Assembly (NCBI RefSeq): GCF_036320965.1
Contig: NC_092231.1
Location: 27,207,894 to 27,271,893, forward strand
Source of the DNA: Panulirus ornatus
Taxonomy: Eukaryota > Arthropoda > Malacostraca > Decapoda > Palinuridae
Length of the DNA stretch: 64,000 nucleotides
Direction: 5' to 3'
Shown: positions 25,358-37,396 of the stretch, piece by piece
Numbering within the stretch: the stretch's first letter is position 1
Layout: the number at the start of each line of letters is the position of its first letter
Translations under genes and position numbers: made by a program
The notes under the pieces: generated by a model
What the model was told of the DNA's origin: nothing
Databases searched by the model: none
What the model saw: only the letters and a program-made list of their open reading frames with translations

Positions 25358-27080
25358 GCTCACATGTCGTAGAAGGCGACTAAAGGGGATGGGAGCGGGG
25401 TGCTGAAAACCCTCCCCTCCTTGGATTTTAACTTTCTAAAAGGGGAAACAGAAGAAGGCGTCATGCAGGGAAAGCTCATCCTCCTCGAAGGCTCACATTG
25501 AGGTGTGTAAATGTGTGTGGATGTAACCAAAATGAGAAAAAAGGAGAGATAGGTAGTATGTTTGAGGAAAGGAACCTGGATGTTTTGGCTCTGAGTGAAA
25601 CGAAGCTCAATGGTAAAGGGGAAGAGTGGTTTGGGAATGTCTTGGGAGTAAAGTCAGGGGTTAGTGAGAGGACAAGAGCAAGGGAAGCAGTAGTACTACT
25701 CCTGAAACAGGAGTGGTGGGAGTATGTGATAGAGTGTAAGAAAGTAGACTCTAGATTGATATGGAAAAAACTGAAAGTGGATGGAGAGAGATGGGCGATT
25801 ATTGGTGCATATGCACCTGGGCATGAGAAGAAAGATCATGAGAGGCAAGTGTTTTGGGAGCAGCTGAATGAGTGTGTTAGTAGTTTTGATGCACGAGACT
25901 GGGTTATAGTGATGGGTGGTTTGAATGCAAAGGTGAGTAATGTGCCAGTTGAGGGAATAATTGGTGTACAAGGGGTGTTCAGTGTTGTAAACGGAAATGG
26001 TGAAGAGCTTGTAGATTTATGTGCTGAAAAAGGATTGGTGATTGGAAATACCTGGTTTAAAAAGAGAGATATACATAAGTATACGTATGTAAGTAGGAGA
26101 GATGGCCAGAGAGCATTATTGGATTACATGTTTATAGGCGCGTGAAAGAGAGATTTTGGATGTTAATGTGCTGAGAGGTGCAACTGGAGGGATGTCTGAT
26201 CATTATCTTGTGGAGGCAAAGGTGAAGATTTGTAGAGGTTTTCAGAAAAGAAGAGAGAATGTTGGGGTGAACAGAGTGGTGAGAGTAAATGAGCTTGGGA
26301 AGGAGACTTGTGTGAGGAAGTACCAGGAGAGACTGAGTACAGAATGGAAAAAGGTAAGAACAAAGGACGTAAGGGGAGTGGGGGGGGAATGGGATGTATT
26401 TAGGGAAGCAGTGATGACTTGCACAAAAGATGCTTATGGCATGAGAAGCGTGGGAGGTGGGCAGATTAGATAGGGTTGTGAGTGGTGGGATGAAGAAATA
26501 AGATTATTAGTAAAAGAGAAGAGAGAGGCATCAGAACGATTTTTACAGGGAAATAGTGCAAATGATTCGGAGATGTATAAAAGAAAGAGGAAGGAGGTCA
26601 AGAGAAAGGTGCAAGAGGTGAAAAAGAGGGCAAATGAGAGATGGGGTGAGAGAGTATAATTAAATCTTAGGGAGAATAAAAAGATGCTTTGGAAGGAGGT
26701 AAATAAAGTGTGTAAGATGAGAGAACAAATGGGAACATCGGTGAAAGGGGTTAATGGGGAGGGAATAACAAGTAGTGGTGATGTGAGAAGGAGATGGAGT
26801 GAGAATTTTGAGGGTTTGTTGAATGTGTTAGATGATAAGAGTGGCAGATATAGGGTGTTTTGGTCGAGGTGGTGTGTGAAGTGAGAAGGTCAGGGAGAAT
26901 GGTTTGGTAAACAGAGAAGAGGTAATGAAAGCTTTGCAGAAGATGAAAGCCGGCAAGGCAGCAAGTTTGGATGGTATTGCAGTGGAATTCATGTGGGTGG
27001 GTTAAGCCATTCTTTCGTCTGTTTTCTTGCGCTACCTTGCTAATGCTGGAGACAGCGACAAAGTATAATAAAAATACAAA
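25358..27080 (+). mobile_element. RTE-like LINE copy 9, internally deleted (EN kept, RT lost)
   Basis: Plus-strand copy starting in the 5' UTR (TGTCGTAGAAGGCGACTAAA). It has the EN coding region (25498-26145), the EN-RT linker to about 26989, then a direct jump from GTGGAATTC to ATGTGGGTGGG, deep in the 3' UTR. The terminal hairpin and tail end at about 27078. The whole RT and post-RT region is gone. EN motifs seen include LNGKGEEWFGNV, IGAYAPGHEKKDHE and VMGGLNAKVSNV (GDLN changed to GGLN). Small indels break the frame after LLDYMFIG. The remaining 1.7 kb has both LINE ends. Confidence 0.8.
25498..26145 (+). pseudogene. Endonuclease domain remnant of copy 9
   Basis: A 215-codon open frame covering most of the apurinic-type endonuclease. 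It begins CVNVCGCNQNEKKGEI (LNVCGCN, with the active-site Asn, in better copies), continues with LALSETKL (metal-binding Glu) and IGAYAPG, then VIVMGGLNAKV, where the catalytic Asp of GDLN has been replaced by Gly. The last motif, SDH, lies beyond a frameshift near 26140. The lost Asp argues that this domain is inactive. Confidence 0.75.
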
Positions 27081-27084
27081 TATA

Positions 27085-28652
27085 CAGGTACACCACTGAT
27101 TTTCTTGCAGTCTTGGTGCCAAAGCCTTGTCAGATTAACCATTTTGCCAGGCCAACCGTGGTCACATAATAATAATTCATCGACACACCTCTAACCCACT
27201 AATAATACATCTCCCACGCATCTAAAGTATACCATGGACTGCAAGAAATTTAAATCAAACAAATATTAAATGTTTGAGCATCCTATGATGGTAAGTCTGT
27301 CCTTAAAATGTTTGAATCCAGTGGTGTATCAAGGGTATGGTGCCCTGGGCACCACTTGAAGGGGGGCACCAGTCGCGTAATGGCGTCCTGGATCCAGACA
27401 ATGATTCAGATCTTAAAGATTTAGATTTCTTGACCAAGAAAACATATCTTTGGCATTTGGAATCATACTGATATCATTATCAGTTAAATAGTTATTCACA
27501 AAAATTGATATTTCCATAATGGCAACCTGGATCAAGACAATAATTTGGATCACTCCCAAAATCTAATTAATTGGTCCTTGTGTCATTTCTGACTTTCCTT
27601 GAAAATTTCATTAAAATTTGTTCATAACTTCTGTTGAAAGTTGCTCACAGATAAACAAACAAATGCCGGTAAAAGTATAATCTCCTTGGCGGAGGTAATA
27701 AGAATAAAGGATATTGGTGTCATAAGTTTGGACAGGAGTGCAAACTCAGTGCTTGTCATAGGCACTATTTCCCCTAGATATACCCATTTCAATCCTGTGG
27801 GGTTGTCTTTATCTTCTGTTGTTAGTGTTTTCCTAGGTGTGCATCGCCAGAATAATGCAGTTTCCTATGCATTATACACCTGCTCAGGACTGAGGTGCTC
27901 GTCAGCTATGAGTTTCACGAATTCGTCCACATACTCTACTACTCAGCAGCTCCTTCGTGGTTTGCAGACAGCTTTTCTCCGCACTTTATTCATGGAAATT
28001 CCATGACGCTTCTTGAATCTTTGAAGCCATCCTTCACTATAGTCATGCTCATGTTGTAATTTAAGTTCTTTAAGGAGCAACTTAGCTTGGTCCATTATAT
28101 GCTACCTGACAATTCCACTCCATCACTTTGATGCTGTCAAAACCATTCCATCATCACTCGATTGTGCTACGTACCTTCTCATCTTTCATAGTTTTTCTAA
28201 TTGTCATTTGCTTATTGGAATTGTCATCTGCATAGAATTTCAATATTTTCTCCCTTTGCTTCTTTATACCATAAACAGTTGATGAACCAATACTGTAGAT
28301 GTCACACAGCTTATGCATCGAAACAAAACGGTCCATTTTTTCAACAGTTCTACTTTATCTTGGATCGATATGGACTGGTGTTTATGTTTGACACCATGTC
28401 TGACACTCACATATGTCTTAGAAGCCATAGCTAGGGCTAAATTTAACCAAAATAAGCTAAGAATCTCACAGAATTGCGGTATCATCACAAACAAGTACAG
28501 TGTAAATAAAAGTGCCCGACAAACAACACCATCTGTGGCCACCCAGTAAACTAGTCTGGTGGCCGTGGGAATTTCAAGTTCCCTCATGTAATTTTGTCTG
28601 GACTAAAGGAGGTACCGAACCATCAGTTGATGGAAATTCTGTGGCGTACCTG
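27085..28652 (-). mobile_element. Tigger-like DNA transposon, copy A (interrupted)
   Basis: Terminal inverted repeats read CAGGTACACCACTGATTTTC on the left and, as complement, CAGGTACGCCACAGAATTTC on the right, with flanking TA on both sides (27083-27084 and 28653-28654). The minus strand encodes a pogo/CENP-B-type DNA-binding start (near 28264-28430, HGVKHKHQSISIQDKVELLK) and a second helix-turn-helix piece (28154-28336, KLCDIYSIGSSTVYGIKKQR). A diverged region follows, ending near the first catalytic Asp of the DDE domain. The rest of the DDE domain is absent. A 468-bp insertion at 27319-27786 splits the element. Copy B is at 51103-52158. Confidence 0.8.
27319..27786. mobile_element. hAT-like non-autonomous insertion inside Tigger-like copy A
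   Basis: A 468-bp insertion beginning CAGTGGTGTATCAAGGG and ending with an imperfect inverted counterpart (GGCACTATTTCCCCTAGATA then TACCCA). It is flanked by TTTGAATC (27311-27318) and TTTCAATC (27787-27794), an 8-bp duplication with one mismatch. The uninterrupted site is seen in copy B at 51323 onward (GTCTGAATCCTGTGGG). Start sequence and duplication length fit the hAT superfamily. No transposase is encoded. Confidence 0.7.
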
Positions 28653-28662
28653 TATATATATA

Positions 28663-28885
28663 TATTCCATACTATTTGCCATTTCCTAGGTTCGTAAGGT
28701 AGCATTAAGAGCAGAGGACAGAGCCTTTGAGGGAAATCCTCACTTGGCCCCCCTCTCTGTTCCTTCTTTTGGAAAACTAAAAATGAGAGGGGAGGATTTC
28801 GGCCTCCTGCTCCCTCCCCATTTAGTCGCCTTCTACGACATGCAGGGAATACGTGGGAAGTATTCTTTCTCCCCTATCCCCAAAG

Positions 28886-28887
<2 letters not shown>
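28663..28887 (-). mobile_element. HT element 4
   Basis: Minus-strand HT element with its 3' end at about 28665 (CATACTATTTGCCATTTCCT) and its 5' end at 28887 (complement of TTTGGGGATAGGGGAGAAAG). It contains the conserved GTCGCCTTCTACGACATGCA and TGTTCCTTCTTTTGGAAAA blocks. It has no ORF. Confidence 0.75.

Positions 28888-28935
<48 letters not shown>
28886..28935. repeat. (TA)n microsatellite
   Basis: Array of about 50 bp between HT elements 4 and 5, both on the minus strand. Confidence 0.95.
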
Positions 28936-28937
<2 letters not shown>

Positions 28938-29179
28938 TTTCTTTTTTTTCTTTCTTTTAAACTATTTGCCATTTCCCGCATTAGCGAGGTAGCGTTAAAA
29001 ACAGAGGACTGGGCCTTTTTTGGAATATCCTCACCTGGCCTCCTCTGTTCCTTCTTTTGGAAAATTAAAAAAAAAAACGAGAGGGGAGGATTTCCAGCCC
29101 CCCGCTCCCTCCCTTTTAGTCGCCTTCTACGACATGCAGGGAATACGTGGGAAGTATTCTTAATCCCCTATCCTCAGGG

Positions 29180-29182
<3 letters not shown>
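28936..29182 (-). mobile_element. HT element 5
   Basis: Minus-strand HT element: CT-rich tail (GAAA-type on its own strand), TATTTGCCATTTCCCGCATT, AGCGAGGTAGCG, the CCTCTGTTCCTTCTTTTGGA block and a 5' end at 29182 (complement of TATCCTGAGGATAGGGG). It is almost colinear with HT element 1. (TA)n arrays lie on both sides. Confidence 0.8.

Positions 29183-29252
<70 letters not shown>
29183..29252. repeat. (TA)n microsatellite
   Basis: Array of about 70 bp between the 5' end of HT element 5 and the 3' end of RTE-like copy 10. Confidence 0.95.
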
Positions 29253-29257
<5 letters not shown>

Positions 29258-32200
29258 TTTGTCGCTGTCTCCCGCGTTAGTGAGGTAGCGCAAGGAAACA
29301 GACAAAAGAATGGCCCAACCCACCCACATATACATGTATATACATACACGTCCACACAAGCAAATATACATATCTATACATCTCAGCGTATACATATATA
29401 TACACACACAGACATATACATATATACACATGTACATAATTCATACTGTCTGCCTTTATTCATTCCAATCGCCACCCCTCCACACATGAAATAACAACCC
29501 CCTCCCCCCTCATGTGTGTGAGGTAACGCTAGGAAAAGACAACAAAGGCCACATTCGTTCACACTCAGTCTCTAGCTGTCATGTAATAATGCATCGAAAC
29601 CACAGCTCCCTTTACACATCCAGGCCCCACAGAACTTTCCATGGTTTACCCTAGGCGCTTCACATGCCCTGGTTCGATCCATTGACAGCACGTCAACCCT
29701 GGAATACCACATCATTCCAATTCACTCTATTCCTTACACACCTTTCACCCTCTTGCATGTTCAGGACCCGATCACTCAAAATCTTTTTCACTCTATCCTT
29801 CCACCTCCAATTTGGTCTCCCACTTCTCCTCGTTCCCTCCACCTCTGACACATATATCCTCTTGGTCAATCTTTCCTCACTCATTCTCTCCACATGACCA
29901 AACCATTTCAAAACACCCTCTTCTGCTCTCTCAACCACACTCTTTTTATTACCACACAACTCTCTTACCCTATTATTACTTACTGTCCTCAAACATCTCA
30001 TTTCTAGCACATCCACCCTCCTCCGCACAACTCTATCTATAGCCCATGCCTCGCAACCATATAACATTGTTGGAACCACTATTCCTTCAAACATACCCAT
30101 TTTTGCTTTCCGAGATAATGTTCTCGACTTCCACACATTCTTCAATACTCCCAGAATTTTCGCCCCCTCCCCCACCCTATGATTCACTTCCGCTTCCATG
30201 GTTCCATCCGCTGCCAAATCCACTCCCAGACATCTAAAACACTTCACTTCCTCCAGTTTTTCTCCATTCAAACTTACCTCCCAATTGACTTGTCCCTTAA
30301 CCCTACTGTACCTAATAACCTTGCTCTTATTCACATTTACTCTCAGCTTTCTTCTTTCAAACACTTTACCAAACTCAGTCACCAGCTTCTGCAGTTTCTC
30401 ACACGAATCAGCCACCAGCGCTTTATCATCAGCGAACAATAACTGACTCACTTCCCAAGCTCTCTCATCCACAACAGACTGCATACTTGCCCCTTTCCAA
30501 AACTCTTGCATTCACCTCCCTAACAACCCCATCCATAAACAAATCAAACAACCATGGAGACATCGCACATCCCTGCCGCAAACCTACATTCACTGAGAAC
30601 CAATCATTTTCCTCTTTTCCTACCCACACACATGCCTTACATCCTCGATAAAAACTTTTCATTGCTTCTAACAACTTGCCTCCCACACCATATATTCTTA
30701 GTACCTTCCACATAGCATCTCTATCAACTCTATCATATGCCTTCTCCAGATCCATAAATGCTACATACAAATCCATTTGCTTTTCTAAGTATTTCTCACA
30801 TACATTCTTCAAAGCAAACACTTGATCCACACATCCTCTACCATTCTGAAATCACACTGCTCTTTCCCAGTCTGATGCTCTGTACATGCCTTCATCCTCT
30901 CAATCAATACCCTCCCATAGAATTTCCCAGGAATACTCAGCAAACTTATACCTCTGTAATTTGAGCACTCACTTTTATCGCCTTTGCCTTTGTACAATGG
31001 CACTATGCAAGCATTCTGCCAATCCTCAGGCACCTCTCCATGAGTCATACATACATTAAATAACTTTATCAACCAGTCAACAATACAGTCACCACCTTTT
31101 TTCATAAATTCCACTGCAATACCATCAAACCCGCCGCCTTGCCGGCTTTCATCTTCCGCAAAGCTTTTACTACCTCTTCTCTGTTTACCAAATCATTCTC
31201 CCTAACCCTCTCACTTTGCACACCACCTTGACCAAAACACCCTATATCTGCCACTCTATCATCAAACACATTCAACAAACCTTCAAAATACTCACTCCAT
31301 CTCCTTCTCACATCACCACTACTTGTTATCACCTCCCGATTAGCCCCCTTCACTGAAGTTCCTATTTGTTCCCTTGTCTTATGCACTTTATTTACCTCCT
31401 TCCAAAACATCTTTTTATTCTCCCTAAAATATAATGATACTCTCTCACCCCAACTCTCATTTCCCTCTTTTTCACCTCTTGCTTCCACCTTTCTTTTGAC
31501 CTCCTGCCCCTTTCTTTTATACATCTCCCACTCATTTGCATTATTTCCCTACAAAAATCGTCCAAATGCCTCTCTCTTCTCTTTCACTAATAATCTTATC
31601 TCTTCATCCCACCACACACAACCCTTTCTATTCTGTCCACCTTCCACGCTTCTCATGCCACAAGCATCTTTTGTGCAAGCCATCATTGCTTCCCTAAATA
31701 CATCCCATTCCTCCCCCACTGTCCTTACGTCCTTTGTTCTCACCTTTTTCCATTCTGTACTCAGTCTCTCCTCGTAATTCCTCACACAAGTCTCCTTCCC
31801 AAGCTCACTTACTCTCACCACTCTCTTCACCCCAACATTCTCTCTTCTTTTCTGAAAACCTCTACAAATCTTCACCTTCGCCTCTACAAGATAATAATCA
31901 GACATCCCTCCAGTTGCACCTCTCAGCACATTAACATCCAAAAGTCTCTCTGGCCATCTCTCCTACTTATATATGTATACTTATGTATATCTGGTCATCT
32001 CTCCTTCTTATATATCTATACTTATTTATATCTCTCTTTTTAAACTAGGTATTCCCAATCACAAGTCCTTTTTCAGCACATAAATCTACAAGCTCTTCAC
32101 CATTTCATTTACAATACTGAACACCCCATGTACACCAATTATTCCCTCAATGGCCACATTACTCACCTATGCATTCAAATCACCCATCACTATAACCCAG

Positions 32201-32773
32201 TCTCGTTCATCAAAACTATTAACACACTCACTCATCTGCTCCCAAAACACTTGCCTCTCATGATCTTTCTTCTCATGCCCAGGTGCATATGCACCAATAA
32301 TCACCAATCTCTCTCCATCCACTTTCAGTTTTACCTATATCAGTCTAGAATTTACTTTCTTACACTCTATCACATACTCCCACCACTCCTGTTTCAGGAG
32401 TAGTGCTACTCCTTCCCTTGCTCCTGTCCTCTCACTAACCCCTGAATTTCCTCTCAAGACATTCCCAAACCACTCTTCCCCTTTACCCTTGAGCTTCATT
32501 TCACTCAGAGCCAAAACATCCAGGTTCCTTTCCTCAAACATACTACCAATCTCTCCTTTTTTCTCATCCTGGTTACATCCACACACATTTAGACACCCCA
32601 ATCTGAGCCTTTGAGGAGGATGAGCACTCCCTGTGTGACTCCTTCTGTTTCAACTTTTAGAAAGTTAAAATACAAGGAGGGGCGGGTTTCCAGCCCCCGC
32701 TCCCATCCCCTTTAGTCACCTTTTACGACACGCGAGGAATGCGTGGGAAGTATTCTTTCTCCCCTATCCCCAA

Positions 32774-32776
<3 letters not shown>
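29253..32776 (-). mobile_element. RTE-like LINE copy 10 (full length, decayed)
   Basis: About 3.5 kb on the minus strand with both ends: terminal hairpin and long-type 3' UTR at 29253-29700, C-terminal and RT region to about 31150, linker to 31950, EN to 32590, and 5' UTR ending at 32776 (complement of ATCCTTGGGGATAGGGG). RT pieces keep AFMDLEKAYDRVDRDA, GLRQGCAMSPWLFDLFMDG and LLFADDKALVAD. EN keeps NVCGCNQDEKKGE and LALSEMKL. A local deletion and duplication disturb the region 31950-32040. Several frameshifts and stops make it inactive. It is of the older subfamily (SNNRVREL, ILSDR). Confidence 0.88.
29693..30511 (-). pseudogene. RT palm end and C-terminal region of copy 10
   Basis: Open frame of 272 codons containing RT motif C (LLFADDKALVAD), NVNKSKVIRYSR, FRCLGVDLAADG, YGCEAWAIDRVV, WFGHVERMSEERL and GRPNWRWKDR. 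A deletion removes the segment CGVRWFDR found in other copies. The upstream RT motifs A and B are in a different frame (30465-30830), so the protein is split. Confidence 0.75.

Positions 32777-32814
<38 letters not shown>
32776..32814. repeat. (TA)n microsatellite
   Basis: Array of about 39 bp immediately outside the 5' end of RTE-like copy 10. Confidence 0.95.
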
Positions 32815-32818
<4 letters not shown>

Positions 32819-33010
32819 AATTGGAAAAAATGTAGCTTAGACATTGAAGCTTATTGATACAGTGGTTAAATTGATGAGAACTACTATTGACGTTTGTGTA
32901 AATAAATTATACATTTCCCTTTTCCATAGCCAGAGGTTGAACCATTATGTGACATTCATTTTCTCATTGCAAGCTAGAAGTTTCAGTTTTCTGAATTATT
33001 TCTTACATTT
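32815..33010. other. Unassigned spacer
   Basis: About 200 bp of AT-rich sequence with no family recognised. It is one of the few non-repeat stretches between 24 and 45 kb and may be a remnant of the ancestral site. Confidence 0.4.
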
Positions 33011-33096
33011 TTCATAGGTATATATATGTATATGTGTGTGTGTGTGTATATGTGCATGTGTATGTGTATGTATATATATATGTATATAAATATATA
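33011..33096. repeat. Mixed TA/TG microsatellite
   Basis: Imperfect run of TATATG, TGTG and TATA units leading directly into the 5' end of RTE-like copy 11. Confidence 0.85.
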
Positions 33097-36000
33097 TTAT
33101 CCCTGGGGATAGGGGTGAAAGAATACTTCCCATGCATTCCTCGCGTGTCATAGAAGGCGACTAGAGGGGACCGGAGCGGGGGACCAGAAATCCTCCCCGC
33201 CTTGTATTTTTTTTAACTTTCTAAAATGGGAAACAGAAGAAGGAGTCACGCGGGGAGTGCTCATCCTCCTCGAAGGCTCAGACTGGGGTGTCTAAATGTG
33301 TGTGGATGTAACCAAGATGTGAAAAAAGGAGAGATAGGTAGTATGTTTGAGGAAAGGAACCTGGATGTTTTGGCTCTGAGTGAAACGAAGCTCAAGGGTA
33401 AAGGGGAAGAGTGGTTTGGGAATGTCTTGGGAGTAAAGTCAGGGGTTAGTGAGAGGACAAGAGCAAGGGAAGGAGTAGCAGTACTCCTGAAACAGGAGTG
33501 GTGGGAGTATGTGATAGAATGTAAGAAAGTAAATTCTCGATTAATATGGGTAAAACTGAAAGTTGATGGAGAGAGATGGGTGATTATTGGTGCATATGCA
33601 CCTGGGCATGAGAAGAAAGATCATGAGAGGCAAGTGTTTTGGGAGCAGCTGATTGAGTGTGTTAGTGGTTTTGATGCACGAGAAGGGGTTATAGTGATGG
33701 GTGATTTGAATGCAAAGGTGAGTAATGTGGCAGTTGAGGGAATAATTGGTATACATGGGGTGTTCAGTGTTGTAAATGGAAATGGTGAAGAGCTTGTAGA
33801 GTTATGTGCTGAAAATGGACTGGTGATTGGGAATACCTGGTTTAAAAAGCAAGATATACATAAGTATACGTATGTAAGTAGGAGAGATGGCCAGAGAGCG
33901 TTATTGGATTACGTGTTAATTGACAGGCACGCGAAAGAGAGACTTTTGGATGTTAAAAATGTGCTGAGAGGTGCAACTGGAGGGATGTCTGATCATTATC
34001 TTGTGGAGGCTAAGGTGAAGATTTGTATGGGTTTTCAGAAAAGAAGAGTGAATGTTGGGGTGAAGAGGGTGGTGAGAGTAAGTGAGCTTGGGAAGGAGAC
34101 TTGTGTGAGGAAGTACCAGGAGAGACTGAGTACAGAATGGAAAAAGGTGAGAACAAATGGAAGTAAGGGGAGTGGGGGAGGAATGGGATGTATTTAGGGA
34201 ATCAGTGATGGATTGCGCAAAAGATGCTTGTGGCATGAGAAGAGTGGGAGGTGGGTTGATTAGAAAGGATAGTGAGTGGTGGGATGAAGAAGTAAGATTA
34301 TTAGTGAAAGAGAAGAGAGAGGCATTTGGACGATTTTTGCAGGGAAAAAATACAATTGAGTGGGAGATGTATAAAAGAAAGAGACAGGAGGTCAAGAGAA
34401 AGGTGCAAGAGGTGAAAAAGAGGGCAAATGAGAGTTGGGGTGAGAGAGTATCATCAAATTTTAGGGAGAATAAAAAGATGTTCTGGAAGGAGGTAAATAA
34501 AGTGCGTAAGACAAGGGAGCAAATGGGAACTTCAGTGAAGGGTGCAAATGGGGAGGTGATAACAAGTAGTGGTGATGTGAGAAGGAGATGGAGTGAGTAT
34601 TTTGAAGGTTTGTTGAATGTGTTTGATGATAGAGTGGCAGATATAGGGTGTTTTGGTCGAGGTGGTGTGCAAAGTGAGAGGGTTAGGGAAAATGATTTGG
34701 TAAACAGAGAAGAGGTAGTAAAAGCTTTGCGGAAGATGAAAGCCGGCAAGGCAGCAGGTTTGGAAGGTATTGCAGTGGAATTTATTAAAAAAGGGGGTGA
34801 CTGTATTATTGACTGGTTGGTAAGGTTATTTAATGTATGTATGACTCATGGTGAGATGCCTGAGGATTGGTGGAATGCGTGCATAGTGCCATTGTACAAA
34901 GGCAAAGGGGATAAGAGTGAGTGCTCAAATTACAGAGGTATAAGTTTGTTGAGTATTCCTGGTAAATTATATGGGAGGGTGTTGATTGAGAGGGTGAAGG
35001 CATGTTTTCAGAGCATCAGATTGGGGAAGAGCAGTGTGGTTTCAGAAGTGGTAGAGGATGTGTGGATCAGGTGTTTGCTTTGAAGAATGTATGTGAGAAA
35101 TACTTAGAAAAGCAAATGGATTTGTATGTAGCATTTATGGATCTGGAGAAGGCATATGATAGAGATGCTCTGTGGAAGGTTTTAAGAATATATGGTGTGG
35201 GAGGCAAGTTGTCAGAACCAGTGAAAAGTTTTTATCGAGGATGTAAGGCATGTGTACGTGTAGGAAGAGAGGAAAGTGATTGGTTCTCAGTGAATGTAGG
35301 TTTGCGGCAGGGGTGTGTGATGTCTCCATGGTTGTTTAATTTGTTTATGGATGGGGTTGTTAGGGAGGTGAATGCAAGAGTTTTGGAAAGAGGGGCAAGT
35401 ATGAAGTCTGTTGTGGATGAGAGAGCTTGGGAAGTGAGTCAGTTGTTCGCTGATGATACAGCGCTGGTGGCTGATTCATGTGAGAAACTGCAGAAGCTGG
35501 TGACTGAGTTTGGTAAAGTGTGTGAAACAAGAAAGTTAAGAGTAAATGTGAATAAGAGCAAGGTTATTAGGTACAGTAGGGTTGAGGGTCAAGTCAATTG
35601 GGAGGTAAGTTTGAATGGAGAAAAACTGGAGGAAGTAAAGTGTTTTAGATATATGGGAGTGGATCTGGCAGCGGATGGAACCATGGAAGTGGAAGTGGAT
35701 CATAGGGTGGGGGAGGGGGCGAAAATCCTGGGAGCCTTGAAGAATGTGTGGAAGTCGAGAACATTATCTCGGAAAGCAAAAATGGGTATGTTTGAAGGAA
35801 TAGTGGTTCCAACAATGTTGTATGGTTGCGAGGCATGGGCTATGGATAGAGTTGTGCACAGGAGGATGGATGTGCTGGAAATGAGATGTTTGAGGACAAT
35901 GTGTGGTGTGAGGTGGTTTGATCGAGTAAGTAACGTAAGGGTAAGAGAGATGTGTGGAAATAAAAAGAGCGTGGTTGAGAGAGCAGAAGAGGGTGTTTTG

Positions 36001-36409
36001 AAATGGTTTGGGCACATGGAGAGAATGAGTGAGGAAAGATTGACCAAGAGGATATATGTGTCGGAGGTGGAGGGAATGAGAAAGTGGGAGACCAAATTGG
36101 AGGTGGAAAGATGGAGTGAAAAAGATTTTGTGTGATCGGGGCCTGAACATGCAGGAGGGTGAAAGGAGGGCAAGGAATAGAGTGAATTGGATCGATGTGG
36201 TATACCGGGGTTGGCGTGCTGTCAGTGGATTGAATCAGGGCATGTGAAGCGTCAGGGGTAAACCATGGAAAGCTGTGTAGGTATGTATATTTGCGTGTGT
36301 GGACGTATGTATATACATGTGTATGGGGGTGGTTTGGGCCATTTCTTTCGTCTGTTTCCTTGTGCTACCTCGCAAAGGTGGGAGACAGCGACAAAGCAAA
36401 AAAAAAAAA
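33097..36409 (+). mobile_element. RTE-like LINE copy 11 (full length, short-type UTR)
   Basis: The best complete plus-strand copy. The 5' end is ATCCCTGGGGATAGGGG (33099), the 5' UTR runs to about 33225, coding sequence to about 36210, and the short-type 3' UTR with hairpin and A tail ends at 36409. It is of the young subfamily by its SNVRVREM motif and shortened UTR. Its frame is broken by at least three frameshifts (near 34158, 35007 and 36078). In-frame losses also occur, including VDR within AYDRVDRDA near 35160 and one codon before the FADD box near 35447. Confidence 0.9.
33226..36135 (+). pseudogene. EN-RT ORF of copy 11, frameshifted
   Basis: Three overlapping frames (33226-34197, 34157-35083, 35002-36135) together cover nearly the whole element protein. 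In the first frame, EN motifs are LNVCGCN (residues 23-29), LSETKL (51-56), IGAYAPG (121-127), VMGDLNAKV (157-165), RRDGQRALLDYVLI and MSDHYLVEAKV (254-264). These are the Asn, Glu, Asp/Asn and Asp-His signatures of apurinic-type endonucleases. RT follows with AFMDLEKAYD, GLRQGCVMSPWLF and LFADDTAL. The frame opens with an ATG (33226) that other copies lack (AGG or GGG there), so the true start is uncertain. Full consensus length is about 1,000 codons. There is no separate ORF1 and no RNase H, as in the RTE clade. Confidence 0.85.
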
Positions 36410-36433
36410 TATATATATATTATTATTATTATC

Positions 36434-37396
36434 TTATCATTTTGCTTTGTCGCTGTCTCACGCATTAGCGAGGTAGCGCAAGGAAACAAACGAAAGAATG
36501 GCCCAACCCACCCACATACACATGTACGTACATACACATCCACACACACAAACATACATACCTATACATCTCAACGTATACATATATATACACACACAGA
36601 CATATACATATATACCACCTCACCACACATGAAATAACAACCCCCTCCCCCTCATGTGTGCGAGGTAGCACTAAGAAAAAACAACAAAGGCCCCATTCGT
36701 TCACATACAGTCTCTAGCTGTCATGTAATAATGCACCGAAACGACAGATCCCTTTCCACATCCAGGCCCCACAGAACTTTCCATGGTATACCCCAGACGC
36801 TTCACATGCCCTATTTCAATCCATTGACAGCACGTCGACCCCGGTATACCACATTGTTCCAATTCACTCTATTCCTTGCACGCCTTTCACCCTCCTGCAT
36901 GTTCAGGTCCCGATCACTCAAAATCTTTTTCACTCCATCTTTCCACTTCCAATTTGGTCTCCCACTTCTCCTCATTCCCTCCACCTCTGACACATATATC
37001 CTTTTTGTCAATCTTTCCTCACTCATTCTCTCCATGTGACCAAACCATTTCAAAACACCCTCTTCTGCTCTCTCAACCACACTCTTTTTATTGCCACACA
37101 TCTCTTTTACCCTATTATCAATTACTCGTTCAAACCACCTCACACCACATATTGTCCTCAAACATCTCATTTCCAGCACATCCACCCTCCTGCGCACAAC
37201 TCTATCCACAGCCCATGCCTAGCAACCATACAACATTGTTGGAACCACTATTCCTTCAAACATACCCATTTTTGCTTTCCGAGATAACATTCTCGACTTC
37301 CACACATTCTTCAAGGCTCCCAGAATTTTCGCCCCCTCCTCCACTCTCTGATTCACCTCCACTTCCATGGTTCCATCCCCCGCCAAATCCACTCCC

